Shown: in pieces, positions 49,901-64,000 of the stretch | How the letters are laid out: each line of letters opens with the position of its first letter | Numbering within the stretch: position 1 is the stretch's first letter | NCBI GenBank assembly: GCA_012861695.1 | Contig: JAAOOA010000263.1 | Span: forward strand, 130,001-194,000 | DNA: 64,000 bases | Reading direction: 5' to 3' | Source of the DNA: Trematomus loennbergii | Lineage: Eukaryota > Chordata > Actinopteri > Perciformes > Nototheniidae | The notes under the pieces: model-generated | What the model was told of the DNA's origin: nothing | The model's database searches: none | Seen by the model: only the letters and a program-made list of their open reading frames with translations | Made by a program: the position numbers and the translations under genes

Positions 49901-52900
49901 ATATAACATCAGTGCTTGGCAATAGGGTTTCACATAAGTGAAAGACCCTCAAGAGAACACTCAGAGCGAGGGGACATGCACGTCGCAAAGCATACTCTGA
50001 GCTGAGTTATTGACAAATTCGAATTTCGTGGATCAATAACTCATGAACATAACGTTGTAAAAATACAAACAACATGACTTTACAATCATAGCAAGGTAGA
50101 CAACGAGCTACAGAGTCGTTTATCAGAACAGTTCGATACGCGCCGTCATCCGAGCTAAACTTCAAGAATTGGTTACAATCTGCAGCTGGAGGAGGGAGAG
50201 GAGTGCTTAGGGACTAGGGCTGAACGATATATCGTGTCATGGCGATAACCGCACGTGCGATATTAAGTAGGTAAATTAACTCAAACACGACATGTTACAA
50301 TTATTTTGCTGATTGCTACAAAAGGAAACTTGCGCGGCTCTCATGTCAGGGTACTTGAGTGTGTGACATGCAGGCTCTGCATGCACAGCAAACCACCATC
50401 ACAATCATTCTTGATCAGATCAGCAGGCCCCGCCCCGCTAGTTAGCAGACCATCAAACGGTAACAAATGAGGGAGGCACAGGAGGACAATACCGGCGAGA
50501 AGGAAGATTTACTTCCAAAAAGAAAAGCACATCTGCCATCTGGAACTATTTTGGATACAAAAGGTTCTTCTCTTCTTCATTCACAGATGAACCCCCTTAT
50601 TTGAGGGTAAGCAACATGCATTATCATGACATGTTAGATCATGACTTAAGGTATGATGAGTCAACCAGTTAAGATCCAGACGTCCGTGACTAAAATCCTT
50701 CATCCGTTAAATATAGTTAAAAAAAACGCAATATATCTCGCAGGGGAAAAAAATATCGCAATATCAGTTTTTTTCAATATCGTGCAGCCCTATTAGGGAC
50801 CGTCTACAAACTGCAACGGGATTTTTGCGAGATCTCGCAAAAGTATTGCGAGATCTCGCAAAAGTCCCGTCTCGCAAAGGTTTTGCGATATCTCGCAAAA
50901 CATTTTTTTTTTTCAAATAATTTTTTTTTTCTTCTCCATGTCTCCACACAACGAGCATAACATTTAAAAAACAAAAAAATTCTGAAGAGATCGGTTTGAT
51001 TAAAGCTAGGCTAACATTAGCTGCTCCATCACACTCAGAGTAACTTCATGAAGTCATAAGTACAGCAGTCACTATATTGTTAGCACCACAGACAGTCTCT
51101 GGTTTATACAGGAACATGAATAACCCTGATTTAATATGAGCTGCTGTCGAGCTCTGTTCTCCTCTCTGATTCCCCTCAGACCGTCAGAGACCACAGGAGC
51201 ACAATCTCAACACTGACAGGTTTTTGTAACAGAGAGAACGTCACAACTTTACACTCAAGTTGAAATGTTTCACGCTGCACGAATACGCAGGTGACATGAT
51301 TGAACATCTTCACTTCCTTCATGTTGCCAGGCACGGATCTGGTCTTTGCATTGACTCTACATGTGATTTCACAAAACACTGTTTATCTGCTAATGCTAAA
51401 CACAACCGCTCACCAGGTTATTACTATTATTAATACACATCTTAAAAAGACATATCATAGATATGCCCAAGTAGTTAAATAATGTTTTGGACAATATAGT
51501 TTTTAAATCAGTATTTCTCAACATTGTTGCTATTTAAAACCATTTTATACACAGATACAATGATAATATAATCGCATATTGAAATATCCTTAGATAATGT
51601 TAGCTTACTCTGCTGCGTTTTCCCTTTACAAACTGCTCACATGATTTTATTAAAGAACAGTTTTAATATATTAGATTACATCAAAACTGGATCCTCTTCA
51701 GGTCAGTTTACAGGAGAGACTCTTACTTTGTGTCTGAGGGTCCAGGTTCATTACTGAAGTCTGGAATCCAGTCTTTAGACCGGTCACTCTTCAGAGACCA
51801 CATGGAGACCGTAGACTCTGCTCTCTGTCTGTGGAAACAACACATGTTTTAAACATCATTAGTTCATTTAAAGAGCAGCTTTTGATCTATGACTGTTCAC
51901 CTTATTAAAGATGTTTAGAATGTTGAGTCGTGATTGTGGGTTTCTGTTGTTAAAATTCATTCGAGTGTGAAACGTTTTACATATTTGTATTTTATTTGCT
52001 AAATTTAACACAAAGTCCAACATGTAGAGCAGGGGTCGGCAACCTTTTTGATATGAAGTGCCATTAAAAAAAATTATTGTTATCAGCGTGCCAACGATCG
52101 AGAATGATCAACGGGGGGGGGTTGAGGAGCTTCACGCTGGTGAACTATCAACAGGAGGGCGGGGGGAGCCTCGCTGCGGGGAAGCAGTGTGTGGACCTGT
52201 CAGCACAACTTACATAATTCCGAATTTAACAAACATTTAAATAATTGGTTTAAACAGCATAATAATAAGGACGATCGTCCGTTCTGTGATTCTCCAGAAC
52301 ACACATGTTATGATATTAGGGTCATGCAGAGTGAGATGAGATCGCTGTCCCTTTAAGAGAGAGAGAGAGGGGTGTGGCGTGTGCATGTGTGTGTGTGGAT
52401 GGTAGAGCGACAGTGAGGGAGCGTGTGTATGTTTCTGGAAGTGAAACGAGGCAGCAGAAAAACAGAGGTCTGTGATGTATTTTTGAAACAGAAGAACAGC
52501 TAAATATATGCAACGGCCTCCCAAGAAGAGCTCGCCTCTCTCCAGTCATTTAAGCTAAAGTGGGTTATTGAACCTGAAGCTTGTTGCTTCTGCCCTCCTC
52601 GACTACGGTCTGGGAGCCGACAGGAAGTTCAACACACAGATGGCCAGTCCGCCCCTTTGTAGCATATTATTTCAATGAGAGATGAGCAGATCGCCACTGG
52701 GCTTTCAACTAAAGACACAGCCACGCAAAAACTGTGGTATTTGTACAGCTCCTTATGGGTAGGCTACTGCAAGTTGTGCTTTCCTCCGTGGTGAAACGAT
52801 CAGCCCTGCACCACGGAGGAAAGCGGCAGAAAGTCACCTGGAGTTATACAGAGCGGGGCTGCGCTGCGTGCATGGCTTCCTTCTGCAGGTAACGGGGAGA

Positions 52901-53321
52901 CGCGCTCTGGCGGCGGTCTCGTTCAGGATCCGAAAATACAATTTAAATATTTTGCACACTTATTCCACTTATTCCTAGTGTGCCACTGGTTATGGCACGC
53001 GTGCCAGGGGTTGCCGACCCCTGATGTAGAGTGTGAGGATGATTTCACTAGTAGATTATTTACTATCTCTGATGATGACAAGAAGCAAGAGATCAACTTT
53101 GTTAATGTACTCTACTGGGTTTCATTAAACAGTTTAGCTGATCAGATACCAACAAACTGGATCCTCTTCGGGTCAGTTTACAGTAGAAACTCTTACTTTG
53201 TGTCTGAGAGTCCAGGTTCATTACTGAAGACTGGAGGATGACCCATAGACCGGTCACTCTTCAGAGACAGACCGCTGGAGACTGAAGATTTGTCCTCTTC
53301 CTCATCTTTAAAATCACTCAT
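28288..53321 (-). CDS. Fish NLR (NLRC3-like) gene, RING-FISNA-NACHT-LRR
   Basis: Cytosolic innate-immune sensor of the large fish-specific NLR family. Minus-strand exons in order: 53321-53197 (ATG), 51828-51727, 34806-34571 (RING), 34387-32539 (FISNA-NACHT and helical region), 30273-30104, 29009-28841 and 28447-28288 (LRRs). Phases join the first four: AA plus A gives Lys twice, and G plus CA gives Ala before [10 protein letters not shown]. One gene therefore spans the intron (34807-51726) that holds the LTR nest. No B30.2 exon was seen to the left; the gene may end after the LRRs or continue unrecognised. Many single-base deletions break NACHT and LRR frames, so it is a pseudogene or an assembly with indel errors. 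Member-level naming is not possible. Confidence 0.8.
28841..29009 (-). CDS. NLR leucine-rich repeat exon 2 (frame-broken)
   Basis: Near-identical to the exon at 28288-28447 (CTGCAGTTTGTCAGAGATCA, CATCTGAGAGATCTGGACCT). Acceptor TTATTCAG, donor GTCAGT. AGGCTGC for AGGAGCTGC and other indels break the frame. Confidence 0.75.
29103..29806. mobile_element. TTAA-flanked MITE in NLR intron
   Basis: Left end TTAAAGGTCTCCTATCATGC and right end GCATGATAGGAGACCTTTAA form a perfect 20-bp inverted pair that includes TTAA. The interior holds CACCGGGGACACATGGTGAT, the segment resembling the 37-bp minisatellite unit of the crygs intron. Confidence 0.9.
30104..30273 (-). CDS. NLR leucine-rich repeat exon 1 (frame-broken)
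   Basis: Reads [17 protein letters not shown] then, after shifts, LRDLDLSYN and [19 protein letters not shown]. Acceptor TATTATAG, donor GTCAGT. It lacks one base near its start (ACTGCTG for ACTGGCTG expected) and one near CCTCCCATCTG. Confidence 0.7.
30533..31470. mobile_element. TTAA-flanked MITE with internal insertion
   Basis: Left TTAAAGGAAACCTATCATGC, right GCATGATAGGTCCCCTTTAA. About 31140-31470 matches 4840-5147 almost base for base. An extra block of about 440 bp (30670-31130) absent from the 4652 copy is a further insertion or an older full form. Confidence 0.85.
31677..32223. mobile_element. MITE with CACATTAGCCGCGTTCACACC inverted ends
   Basis: Left CATTAGCCGCGTTCACACC and the right end reversed match over about 20 bases. 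The interior has repeated GTACTTTTC and GTTCACACC motifs. The ends are palindromic past the element, so the target duplication is ambiguous. No coding capacity. Confidence 0.8.
32539..34387 (-). CDS. NLR FISNA-NACHT exon
   Basis: The large exon typical of fish NLRs. It opens (acceptor CTCTTCAG) with [20 protein letters not shown] and the FISNA block [19 protein letters not shown]. Then comes Walker [15 protein letters not shown] (34090-34130), then Walker [12 protein letters not shown] with ITSRPAA. It ends with the winged-helix and helical part ([45 protein letters not shown]) and donor GTAAGT. Frames break at ACCAACAT (expected ACCCAACAT), AAGAAGAGACC (expected a further G), and GAAACCAAG (expected GAAAACCAAG). 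A 55-bp tandem duplication at 32835-32940 also shifts the frame. Confidence 0.88.
34571..34806 (-). CDS. NLR RING-finger exon
   Basis: Encodes [21 protein letters not shown] followed by [10 protein letters not shown] and [10 protein letters not shown]. This is a C3HC4 RING with all zinc ligands visible, probably giving ubiquitin-ligase or protein-interaction function. Acceptor CTCCACAG, donor GTAAGA. It is in frame, and phase-matched to the exons on both sides. Confidence 0.85.
35098..36930 (+). repeat. Left arm of a large inverted duplication
   Basis: From CGGAAGTGATTTCAAAAC it matches 47571-49551 in reverse, through the LTR at 36361-36656 and into the HMG-box region. Within it, 35210-35770 is a diverged tandem repeat of about 170 bp with GAAGTACTTTTACTGTGTAC in each unit. 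Confidence 0.85.
36361..36656 (-). repeat. 3' LTR
   Basis: 296 bp; TTTAAATAGC and the palindrome-free U3 text are shared with the other LTRs. It differs from the 5' LTR by a handful of substitutions and small indels, so the insertion is not brand new. Confidence 0.9.
36670..37191 (-). CDS. Protease-linker fused to SSRP1-like HMG-box fragment
   Basis: One open frame. It starts with retroelement linker ([15 protein letters not shown], typical between gypsy protease and reverse transcriptase) and runs through a basic repeat ([12 protein letters not shown]). It then enters [17 protein letters not shown] and [16 protein letters not shown], ending in a Ser/Lys-rich tail. The [14 protein letters not shown] block is diagnostic of the HMG box of SSRP1, the FACT subunit. 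About 29 residues between NAS and KEEW (end of helix 1 and helix 2) are missing, so DNA binding is doubtful. The reverse transcriptase that should follow is absent. A second copy is at 47571-47816. Confidence 0.8.
37319..38060 (-). pseudogene. Gypsy gag C-terminus, zinc knuckle and protease
   Basis: 37810-38060 reads [20 protein letters not shown] then [13 protein letters not shown], a SCAN-like gag domain. 37660-37700 carries the CCHC knuckle [14 protein letters not shown]. Next is [15 protein letters not shown], where the aspartic protease motif LRDTGA has become LRDTAD. Frames are interrupted by short indels. Confidence 0.8.
38388..38929 (-). pseudogene. Gypsy gag N-terminus, cut by a hAT insertion
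   Basis: On the minus strand it reads [17 protein letters not shown], then [10 protein letters not shown] and a long Glu/Arg/Lys coiled coil ([20 protein letters not shown]). A stop and frameshift separate the parts. The hAT at 38930 sits at the expected gag start. Confidence 0.7.
38930..40274. mobile_element. hAT element with GAGTCC-rich subterminal arrays
   Basis: Left end CAGTGTTGTAGTCAAGTC; right end reversed CAGAGATGGAGTACTCGAG. Flanks CAAAGAAG (38922-38929) and CAAATAAG (40275-40282) agree at 7 of 8, as for hAT. Both ends carry dense GAGTCCGAGTCCAAGTC arrays (38940-39260 and 40010-40260). No transposase frame is recognised in the AT-rich middle. Confidence 0.85.
41340..44135 (-). pseudogene. 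LINE ORF2: endonuclease and reverse transcriptase
   Basis: The APE endonuclease part (44080-43480) reads [31 protein letters not shown] and [10 protein letters not shown]. The reverse transcriptase part (42745-41584) reads [61 protein letters not shown] and the catalytic YADDTQIY. The C-terminal part runs to about 41340 ([21 protein letters not shown]). Frame breaks near 42510 and 42870. Confidence 0.88.
44170..45944 (-). pseudogene. LINE ORF1 with coiled coil and SGNH-esterase domain
   Basis: It starts [20 protein letters not shown] with a short coiled coil (45944-45840), then a proline-rich linker. The SGNH hydrolase domain follows (45316-44820): GDSAVRDV (nucleophile Ser), [11 protein letters not shown] and [10 protein letters not shown]. 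In the last motif the usual catalytic His is Cys. The C-terminal part (44708-44172) has two tandem AACPLPPP...DAHQNH repeats. CR1-group elements are known to carry such esterase ORF1s. Confidence 0.75.
46135..46147 (-). other. Primer binding site, tRNA-Pro type
   Basis: TGGGGGCTCGTCC on the minus strand begins 2 bases after the 5' LTR and matches the tRNA-Pro primer site used by many retroelements. Confidence 0.75.
46150..46428 (-). repeat. 5' LTR
   Basis: 279 bp, direct copy of 36361-36656 with small deletions. Borders TG/CA and flanking ATTTC define it. Confidence 0.9.
46434..47390. other. NLR intron, AT-rich, with (AT)n microsatellite
   Basis: An uninterrupted AT run spans about 46919-46986. 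No exon or element was recognised in the remainder. Confidence 0.7.
47395..49551 (-). repeat. Right arm of the inverted duplication
   Basis: 47571-49551 is the reverse of 35098-36930, with an extra block of about 215 bp at 49315-49530. In addition 47395-47570 repeats 48474-48622 in direct orientation (GAAGGATAGACCAGCTATCC, CTCTAAAGACTTTCCAAGGT), so the arm has its own internal rearrangement at the HMG junction. Confidence 0.85.
47571..48100 (+). mobile_element. Truncated LTR element: HMG-box fragment plus LTR
   Basis: 47571-47816 encodes the same HMG fragment ([11 protein letters not shown], then [16 protein letters not shown] and a [15 protein letters not shown] tail ending at TAA), one base short near 47631. 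A polypurine tract AAGGGGGGGC and an LTR (47818-48100) follow. The 5' part of the element is missing. Confidence 0.85.
49695..50945. mobile_element. TIR element with GCGAGATCTCGC palindromes
   Basis: The ends GGGGACATGAGAAGAAGAAA and, reversed, GGAGACATGGAGAAGAAAAA are inverted. Just inside each end are copies of TTTTGCGAGATCTCGCAAAA, a perfect 20-bp palindrome (about 49753-49798 and 50826-50900). A hAT MITE is nested inside. Confidence 0.65.
50215..50792. mobile_element. hAT MITE with perfect 8-bp target duplication
   Basis: Ends TAGGGCTGAACGATATATCG and, reversed, TAGGGCTGCACGATATTG. TTAGGGAC flanks both sides (50207-50214 and 50793-50800). No transposase. Confidence 0.92.
50950..51720. 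other. NLR intron, nothing recognised
   Basis: No exon or repeat supported. Confidence 0.45.
51727..51828 (-). CDS. NLR N-terminal exon 2
   Basis: 102 bp; acceptor TTTCCACAG, donor GTAAGA. Reads [20 protein letters not shown] then GPSDTK. It is a duplicate of the preceding exon's second half and matches the short repeated exons found before FISNA in fish NLRs. Phases are 2 on both sides. Confidence 0.8.
52030..53023. mobile_element. hAT element with perfect 8-bp target duplication
   Basis: Ends CAGGGGTCGGCAAC and, reversed, the same 14 bases. ATGTAGAG flanks both sides (52022-52029 and 53024-53031). The interior begins GTGCCATTAAAA and ends with GTGCCACTGG, typical of this family. No transposase frame. 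It lies between NLR exons 1 and 2. Confidence 0.93.
53197..53321 (-). CDS. NLR first coding exon
   Basis: Starts [20 protein letters not shown] and continues [20 protein letters not shown], with donor GTAAGA after AA of a Lys codon. The ATG is chosen because an acidic opening after an intron is usual here and no earlier in-frame Met fits. The frame upstream runs into the (GT)n tract. Confidence 0.8.
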
Positions 53322-53347
53322 CTTCTTCAGTTTGAGAGATAAACCAG

Positions 53348-53348
<1 letters not shown>

Positions 53349-53381
<33 letters not shown>

Positions 53382-53395
53382 ACACACCACACACA

Positions 53396-53481
<86 letters not shown>

Positions 53482-53522
53482 CACACACCACACACACAAC
53501 ACACACACACACAACACACACA
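53349..53522. repeat. (AC)n microsatellite
   Basis: Interrupted AC run just upstream of the NLR first coding exon, probably in intron 1. Long Thr-His and Cys-Val frames here are artefacts. Confidence 0.95.
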
Positions 53523-53771
53523 CAAAACCATCTTAGTAATAAACTTGGTTAAAATACATGACATCATCAGACTTCAGACAGGCCGCTCTCCATTTTGTCT
53601 GCGCTGGGCTGACGAATCAGAAAACAGGAAATAATAAAAGTGTACTACACTCGCAGAAGTCTCATGGACTCTAGGACGCAGATTGTTAACCAATAAGTTA
53701 TTTTCTGACATCCAGTTTGACAGAGTAAATAATAATGTGTTAGAAAGCAGATCCTGGTGTTAACACTCACC

Positions 53772-53880
53772 CTGTTGTTCTCCTCCTGTCGAGCTGTAAA
53801 ATGGTGTCTGGCAGTCTGACAAGTCTGACTTCATACTTCCCCTTCCCTCCCTGTCTGCAGCTCCTCCCTCTGTTTCATAA
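53772..53880 (-). other. Possible NLR 5' UTR exon
   Basis: On the minus strand GAGGAGAACAACAGG|GTGAGTGTT makes a good donor at 53771, preceded by purine-rich sequence. It fits the noncoding first exon of the NLR gene; the exact start is not visible. Confidence 0.4.
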
Positions 53881-55230
53881 CCAGCCTTACCAGCTGAACC
53901 AGTTCACATACAGGGACTTTGTTCAGTGAGATAGAAAAGACATGCAGCTAAAAAAGCTCAACAAGTTATCAAAAGGACACAACATCCACACATCAGCGTC
54001 CATAGGATATAATTCAATCTGCTTTATATAACAAACAATGAACAGCGACTTAAATAAAACACAAGGCTACATTTAACTAATTTACAAGATGTGCCAAAAT
54101 CAGGGCTGAAATAGAGATTTCACCTCTAGCAAGTGTTTTAAATAGGAGGAAAAGTGTTTTAAATAGGGGCAGAGAAACAGGAGAGAATCAGGCTGCAGCA
54201 CCTCACTGAAAAGTGTTTTAAATAGGAGGAAAGTGTGCAGGGATGCTCAAATTCGTGTTCATGCAGCCCCTAAATAACGGTAATACTGATTAAAAATCAT
54301 TTCTAGGACAGAAAGTATTTTAAAAGTGAGAAAAACTATTTTAAATGGCTTAGAAAGCACCAAGTCATTTAAGTTCAGTTCCAAGTTTCCCCACAGGAGG
54401 GCTCCAGGGAGCGCATCACCCGACATGAGCACAGTGCATTAACAGTAGAAAATACGATAAATAAAAAGGCAAATCAATTGATTTAAAGTGCAGGGGGCTC
54501 CGCACCAGACACAGGTACATTCCTACATCCCCACAATAGTGACACTGATGGTTTAAAGTCGTTTCTGCGGGGAAAAGAGTGCTAAAAGTCTGATAAAAGT
54601 CTGATAACAGTGTGGTAAAAGTCTGACTGTTTCAGAGACCCATAGTAATGATACAATAAACCATTTACATCTAAAAGTATTGATTACAATTCATTTTTAT
54701 GGGGAAAAGTGCAGATGAGGTATTTTTGGTATTTTGGGCAAAACACTTCACCCAACCCTGTATATATGCCGTTAAAAACTGCAATATATACCTGGCTGCT
54801 AAATCCTCAGAACTGTTACAGGATGTGTATTTTGTAAATTGTATAACTTTTTATTTTATTATATTTTTTTATCATATCACTTTTTTTTTACTTTAAATAC
54901 TTTTTTTTGCATGTAACATATGTAACATTAAGCTGTCAGTGGCTCTTTTCTGCTGTAACAACGTACATGTCCCCTCTGTGGGACTAATAAAGGTTTTCTG
55001 ATTCTGATTCTTTCTCTTTTTTTTATCGAAAAAAGCGAACTATTCAGTCAGACAGCAATTTATTATAAAAGTAAAGCAAGTACAATTTCAAGCACTTTAT
55101 CCAAAATCCAAGCACTTTAACCAAAATTCAAGCACTTTATCCAGAATTCAAGCACTTTTCAAACCGGAAAAACACCACATGAAATTTCAAGCATTTTCAA
55201 GTTTTTCCAGCACCCGTACGAACCCTGTTT
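53881..55230. other. Intergenic, small repeats only
   Basis: AAAGTGTTTTAAATAGGAGG recurs near 54135-54230. A LINE-like tail GGGACTAATAAAGGTTTTCT with TGATTC repeats lies at 54980-55012. A 24-bp tandem (CAAGCACTTTATCCAAAAT) lies at 55085-55160. No exon seen. Confidence 0.6.
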
Positions 55231-55269
55231 GTGTTTTTTATTACAGTCATTGAAAGTGGCAAAAAATTA

Positions 55270-55573
55270 CAAATATAGATTTTTTTTATACTGGTTGATA
55301 TTTTTACTACACTACACATATTAAGGCCCACTTCAAGTTAAGTTGAATAATGAGCAGCAGCTATACACTCTCACATTATTTGAAACACATGCTTTATATG
55401 GGAATGATGTTAAATTGCAATGTCTCCCTATCAAATAAAATAAAAATAAAAATCTCCAGCCTTCCTTATAAAAATGATGCACTGGAGGAGGCACTTCCTG
55501 CCATGAGGAAGAGGGTAAAGTGTAAGTAATATAATCTTGCACCAACATATATACCTGTGACTTCTTCCCTCAG
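55270..55573 (+). repeat. Rab5-unit upstream segment, copy P3
   Basis: Homologous to 21857-22064, then continues through ATAATCTTGCACCAACATAT to the acceptor CTTCTTCCCTCAG at 55573. It leads into rab5 copy B. Confidence 0.75.
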
Positions 55574-55680
55574 AGTGAAGAGACGCCAGCGAGACCTGAC
55601 TCCACTCTGGAAGGCGGTGCAAGTGACTGACGTCCCCCAGAAGCCCCCCCCCCCCCCCAGGGAGGAGACCCCCTGCTGGT

Positions 55681-61685
<6,005 letters not shown>

Positions 61686-63830
61686 ACCCCCACGAGTCTG
61701 AACCCCACCCTCCACACCACCTCCACCCTGAAACCATCCTGAAACCATCCTGTCTCCTTCCACCAACAAACAGGGGGAACTGAAGCGGAGAAAATCCACT
61801 CTCCCCCCCTCCATTCATCCTCCAGACAGAAACTAAAGGAGAGGAAACGAGGAAAGGAAGAGTCGGAGGAGTTGTGACCCACTCACTGAGATTTGGAGAG
61901 GGGAGGGTAGACTGAGAGGAGGAAGATATAAAGAAGACAGTTGAAAGCCTGTTGTAGTATTTAGCACTAATTGTGATTTCTTCTTGCATCGTTTCAAAAA
62001 TGCACAAAACAAGCAGCACCCAAAAAAGGGCCAAAACAAGGAAGCCAAACTGTTAGATGAGACTGCTTATCTTCGTCTTCTTCAGCGCTGTGCACGCTTG
62101 CTTTGCCTCCTCCTAGTGAACCACATCCTGCTGTGTATAGCGACACATATTGTAGCCCTGGAATGATACCATAGTGTGTAAATCCCTGCCTGACCTTCCC
62201 TGGTGTCGCCGGCACACTTTGCCCAACATAAATCCATCTGTACATATTTATTGTCCCGTGTTTTGACAAAGGCTCTCCTTCCTCCTCTCGTCCCTCACAC
62301 TTTAAGATGGCTGATTTCACATCATGTTTGATACATTTGGTCCCACAGACTTGCTCGCTTAACGAGAGATCGCTGAAGTGCCGTGTTCCTGAAACATTTT
62401 GGGTTTGCTTGAGAAGAAGTGTGAAGACATCTGGAGCTCTTTGCAGCAACTATATAGGACTTGAGCTGGAGTGTGTGTGTGTGTGTAGTCACATGACTTT
62501 AATGTTTAACTAATGACTTACCTGTAGCAAAGAACCAATCCCTCACACTGAAAGAAAGTCATATTGCATCCAATACAATCCTTACTGTCCCTGTAATTAA
62601 TACACAGCTTTAAGGACAGTACACCCCCAAAATAACACTTTTTTTAGATACTTAAAAACTGTCTCTATCCAGAAATCATGCCCAAGTTATTCAAGCAGTT
62701 TCATTTATGATCTGCCGACCCTATCACCGTGCAAAGAGGAAGCGTGCACGTACTCTTTGAGAGGCTGCTTCTTCCTTATTGGTGGGTTTAGTTTGGTAAA
62801 ATGAAAATAGCTCCTGCATGAAACTGCTCACAAAAAGGTCTGTGGACTATTTTGAGAAACTAGGTCATGAGCTAGGTCTTGAGCGCTCAAAGGAATCTAA
62901 ATGGATGAATTGCACTACAGGTAAAATGGAAAATATGTGTTTTTGATTTTGGGGTCCCATTTAAATCTTACTTGTTGTATCATTACACTAAGTGATGGGG
63001 CTAAGTGTAACAGCATGGAACGTGTAAGTCCATCTCTGCCCGGATGAAGTTATTGGCATTAGATAAATGATTTATTGGGGAAGGAATGAAAGGCAGGAGG
63101 ATAAAAAAAGGAGAAATTCTGCCCATCTTGTGTTTCTTACGTGTCCTGCATCTGTCCCTCGTCCTAAGGCTAAGCTGTTGGTGAATCATAGTGACCTGAA
63201 ATTGTTTAACTTATTCATTTAGCTTAAATTAATATGATGCTCTTAACACAGAGCCGTGTGCTTGGCTGAAGAAAATGAGGAAGATTTGATGAAAACACAA
63301 AAAAAGAAAAAAACAGAAGTGCCTATTCCCAGTTTTCTTTTTCTGTGACTCGTGTGTGTGCTTCGTAGGCGACGTGCAGGAACACCCATTGTCCTTTTTG
63401 CTTGTACTATAAACGGATACATTAACAGCACCCTGTCATTAGGCTTTACTGTACTGGCTCTTTGTGTGGATGTAAAGAGATCTTGTTGAATACACTGTAT
63501 GTTAAATATTACTGTCTTCATTTTAAGGAAGGTGGATGTTGATTTTAGCAGAGCACTCTTGGAATGGATCATTAAAAAAAACAGACTCGATCGATGTTGA
63601 TTTAAACAAGTGTTGAAAAAAGTGTCTTTTGCTCTGCTTTTTTTCAGCGTACTTGAAGAACAACGCCATGATTTGTTCTTCCCACCCAGGACCCTAACGG
63701 CTCGTTATGTTCACTCATTCATTCTTCAGTGATCACATGTAGGCTCAGTGTTCTGTGCAATTAAAACAAGACTTGGTTTGTCATCAGCACTTTGAGGATG
63801 TTTAGTGTTCAATAAAGCTGTGAATGGCGC
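61686..63830 (+). other. 3' UTR of rab5 copy B
   Basis: Colinear with 18757-20905 at very high identity, with scattered one-base indels in homopolymers. Poly(A) signal AATAAA at 63811-63816. Confidence 0.65.
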
Positions 63831-63907
63831 TTGGAGTGCAGGATGATGATCCCTTTTATTTCACTTTCCTGTAGTGAGTTAGAGAGGTTTTAGTCACTTT
63901 GTTTACT

Positions 63908-64000
63908 TCTGATATACACCTGAACATCAGCAGGAGAGGACTCTTTAAAGTAGAGACACTACATACTGATATACACCTGAACATCAGCAGGAGAGGACTC
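63908..64000 (+). repeat. 57-bp minisatellite downstream of rab5 copy B, cut by window end
   Basis: Same position relative to the gene as 20978-21585; about 1.6 units are visible. Confidence 0.9.

Overview
This is eukaryotic DNA from a ray-finned (almost certainly teleost) fish. The evidence is split genes with GT-AG introns, a gamma-S crystallin, a fish-type NLR gene with a FISNA-NACHT exon, hAT and TTAA-type MITEs, an L2/CR1-type LINE, a gypsy-type LTR element, and many micro- and minisatellites. There are no operons, CRISPR arrays or bacterial signals. Most long open frames are repeat artefacts.

Layout. 0-7.4 kb: exons 2 and 3 of a gamma-S crystallin (crygs, +), between two inverted copies of a Tol2-like repeat, with a 1.7 kb 37-bp minisatellite in the intron. 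8.0-8.7 kb: a decayed or partial lcmt2/tyw4 gene (-). 12-21.6 kb: Rab5-like copy A (+), five coding exons carrying single-base frameshifts. 21.8-28 kb: repeats, including a piece of a further rab5 unit, a 106-bp tandem repeat, a BEL/Pao remnant split by an L2 tail, and a hAT element. 28.3-53.9 kb: one NLR gene (-), with two short N-terminal exons, a RING exon, a FISNA-NACHT exon and three LRR exons. Its roughly 17 kb intron holds a 10 kb LTR retrotransposon nest, itself bracketed by a 1.3-1.9 kb inverted duplication. 55.2-64 kb: Rab5-like copy B (+), with an intact spliced 216-codon frame. Its 3' UTR and trailing minisatellite run to the window end.

Main points. (1) Rab5 copies A and B are near-identical over about 8-9 kb and accompanied by partial units, so this is a tandem array or a haplotype duplication in the assembly. 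They differ sharply in a 13-codon stretch over the switch I/effector loop, where copy B replaces the conserved Thr with Asn. (2) The LTR element has gag and protease but no reverse transcriptase. In its place is an internally shortened SSRP1-like HMG box, joined in frame and also present in a second copy. (3) Splice phases join NLR exons on both sides of the transposon nest, so the nest lies in an intron. (4) Short deletions, mostly in homopolymers, break crygs, rab5 copy A, the NLR gene and the transposon frames. This looks at least partly like consensus error in a long-read assembly, so pseudogene calls need caution.
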